From: Lysobacterales bacterium | Lineage (GTDB): Bacteria; Pseudomonadota; Gammaproteobacteria; Xanthomonadales; Xanthomonadaceae | Direction of reading: 5' to 3' | DNA length: 5,876 bases | Assembly: GCA_015655035.1 (NCBI GenBank) | Contig: JAATFS010000463.1 | Coordinates: 1-5,876, forward strand | In this document: positions 5,694 to 5,876 of the stretch, in pieces | Layout: each line of letters starts with the position of its first letter | How positions within the stretch are numbered: position 1 is the first letter of the stretch | Translations under genes and position numbers: made by a program | The notes under the pieces: model-generated | The model's input: only the letters and a program-made list of their open reading frames with translations | Database searches by the model: none | What the model was told of the DNA's origin: nothing

Positions 5694-5876
5694 AGCTGTT
5701 TTGGGTTGTAGGGGGTCGGGGATGCAGAGGATGCTCAGGCGGGCGCCGCCTTGGGGGGATTGGCTTATTTCCAGGTGGAATCCGTGCAGGTCGATGATGG
5801 CCGAGACGATCGATAGGCCCATGCCCAGGCCGCTGGTGTCGGCGGTGCTGCTGCCACGGTAGAAGCGTTGGAGTAC
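5688..5876 (-). CDS. Sensor histidine kinase, C-terminal fragment (cut by window edge)
   Basis: Reading in from the right edge, the minus strand gives 62 codons and then TGA (5688-5690). The fragment begins VLQRFYRGSS and contains RFYRG (the F box), SGLGMGLSIV (the G2 box of the HATPase_c ATP-binding domain), IIDLHG, and a terminal GGARLSI strand. This order is diagnostic of the C-terminal end of a membrane sensor kinase of a two-component system. The HisKA phosphoacceptor histidine, the N and G1 boxes and any sensor domain lie outside the window, so the signal and partner regulator are unknown. After the GGA block only a short Pro-containing tail remains, so the C-terminus looks complete. 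The gene runs in the same direction as the FUSC gene, 153 bp upstream of it. Confidence 0.9.
   Translation of the reverse strand, partial: VLQRFYRGSSTADTSGLGMGLSIVSAIIDLHGFHLEISQSPQGGARLSILCIPDPLQPKTAP

Noticed and set aside
5509..5862. Plus-strand open frames at the right end
   Set aside because: Gly/Arg/Trp-rich translations of the G-rich strand, antisense to the histidine kinase fragment and running through the hexamer repeat.

Overview
The window is high-GC DNA, roughly two thirds G+C, with no mobile element, tRNA, rRNA or CRISPR. The base composition and the gene types (a two-domain LplT-like/PlsC fusion, a YccS-type FUSC protein, and GTAG-headed repeat-like sequence in an intergenic gap) suggest a gammaproteobacterium of the Xanthomonadaceae type (Xanthomonas, Stenotrophomonas, Lysobacter and relatives). 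That assignment is inference from memory, not a database match.

Layout. (1) 12-1901, minus strand: a 629-aa inner-membrane protein with an MFS lysophospholipid-transporter-like half and a complete PlsC acyltransferase half, behind a good Shine-Dalgarno. (2) 1902-2158: a 257-bp divergent intergenic region with an imperfect inverted repeat bounded by GTAG-type heads. (3) About 2159-3364, plus strand: a 401-aa 12-helix MFS drug/sugar-type exporter; its start is uncertain because it lacks a clear ribosome binding site. (4) 3309-5534, minus strand: a 741-aa FUSC/YccS-family membrane protein. Its 3' end overlaps the MFS gene 3' end by 56 bp, tail to tail. A perfect 13-bp stem-loop lies inside its coding sequence, 45 nt past the MFS stop. 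(5) 5535-5687: a 153-bp gap with a degenerate hexamer repeat, G-runs on the plus strand and a C-rich, G-poor minus-strand leader that looks like a Rho-loading site. (6) 5688-5876, minus strand: the last 62 codons of a sensor histidine kinase, cut by the window edge; it has no start codon in the window but its ATP-binding G2 box is clear.

Three of the four genes are polytopic inner-membrane or membrane-linked proteins (phospholipid reacylation, solute efflux, FUSC-type efflux or envelope function). The kinase lies immediately upstream of, and on the same strand as, the FUSC gene, so co-transcription or regulation is possible but not shown. I see no convincing novel defence or metabolic system. 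The main points of interest are non-coding: the 13-bp hairpin inside a coding region at a convergent junction, the strongly strand-biased C-rich leader before the FUSC gene, a G-quadruplex motif across the kinase stop codon, and the repeat-like element between the divergent genes.
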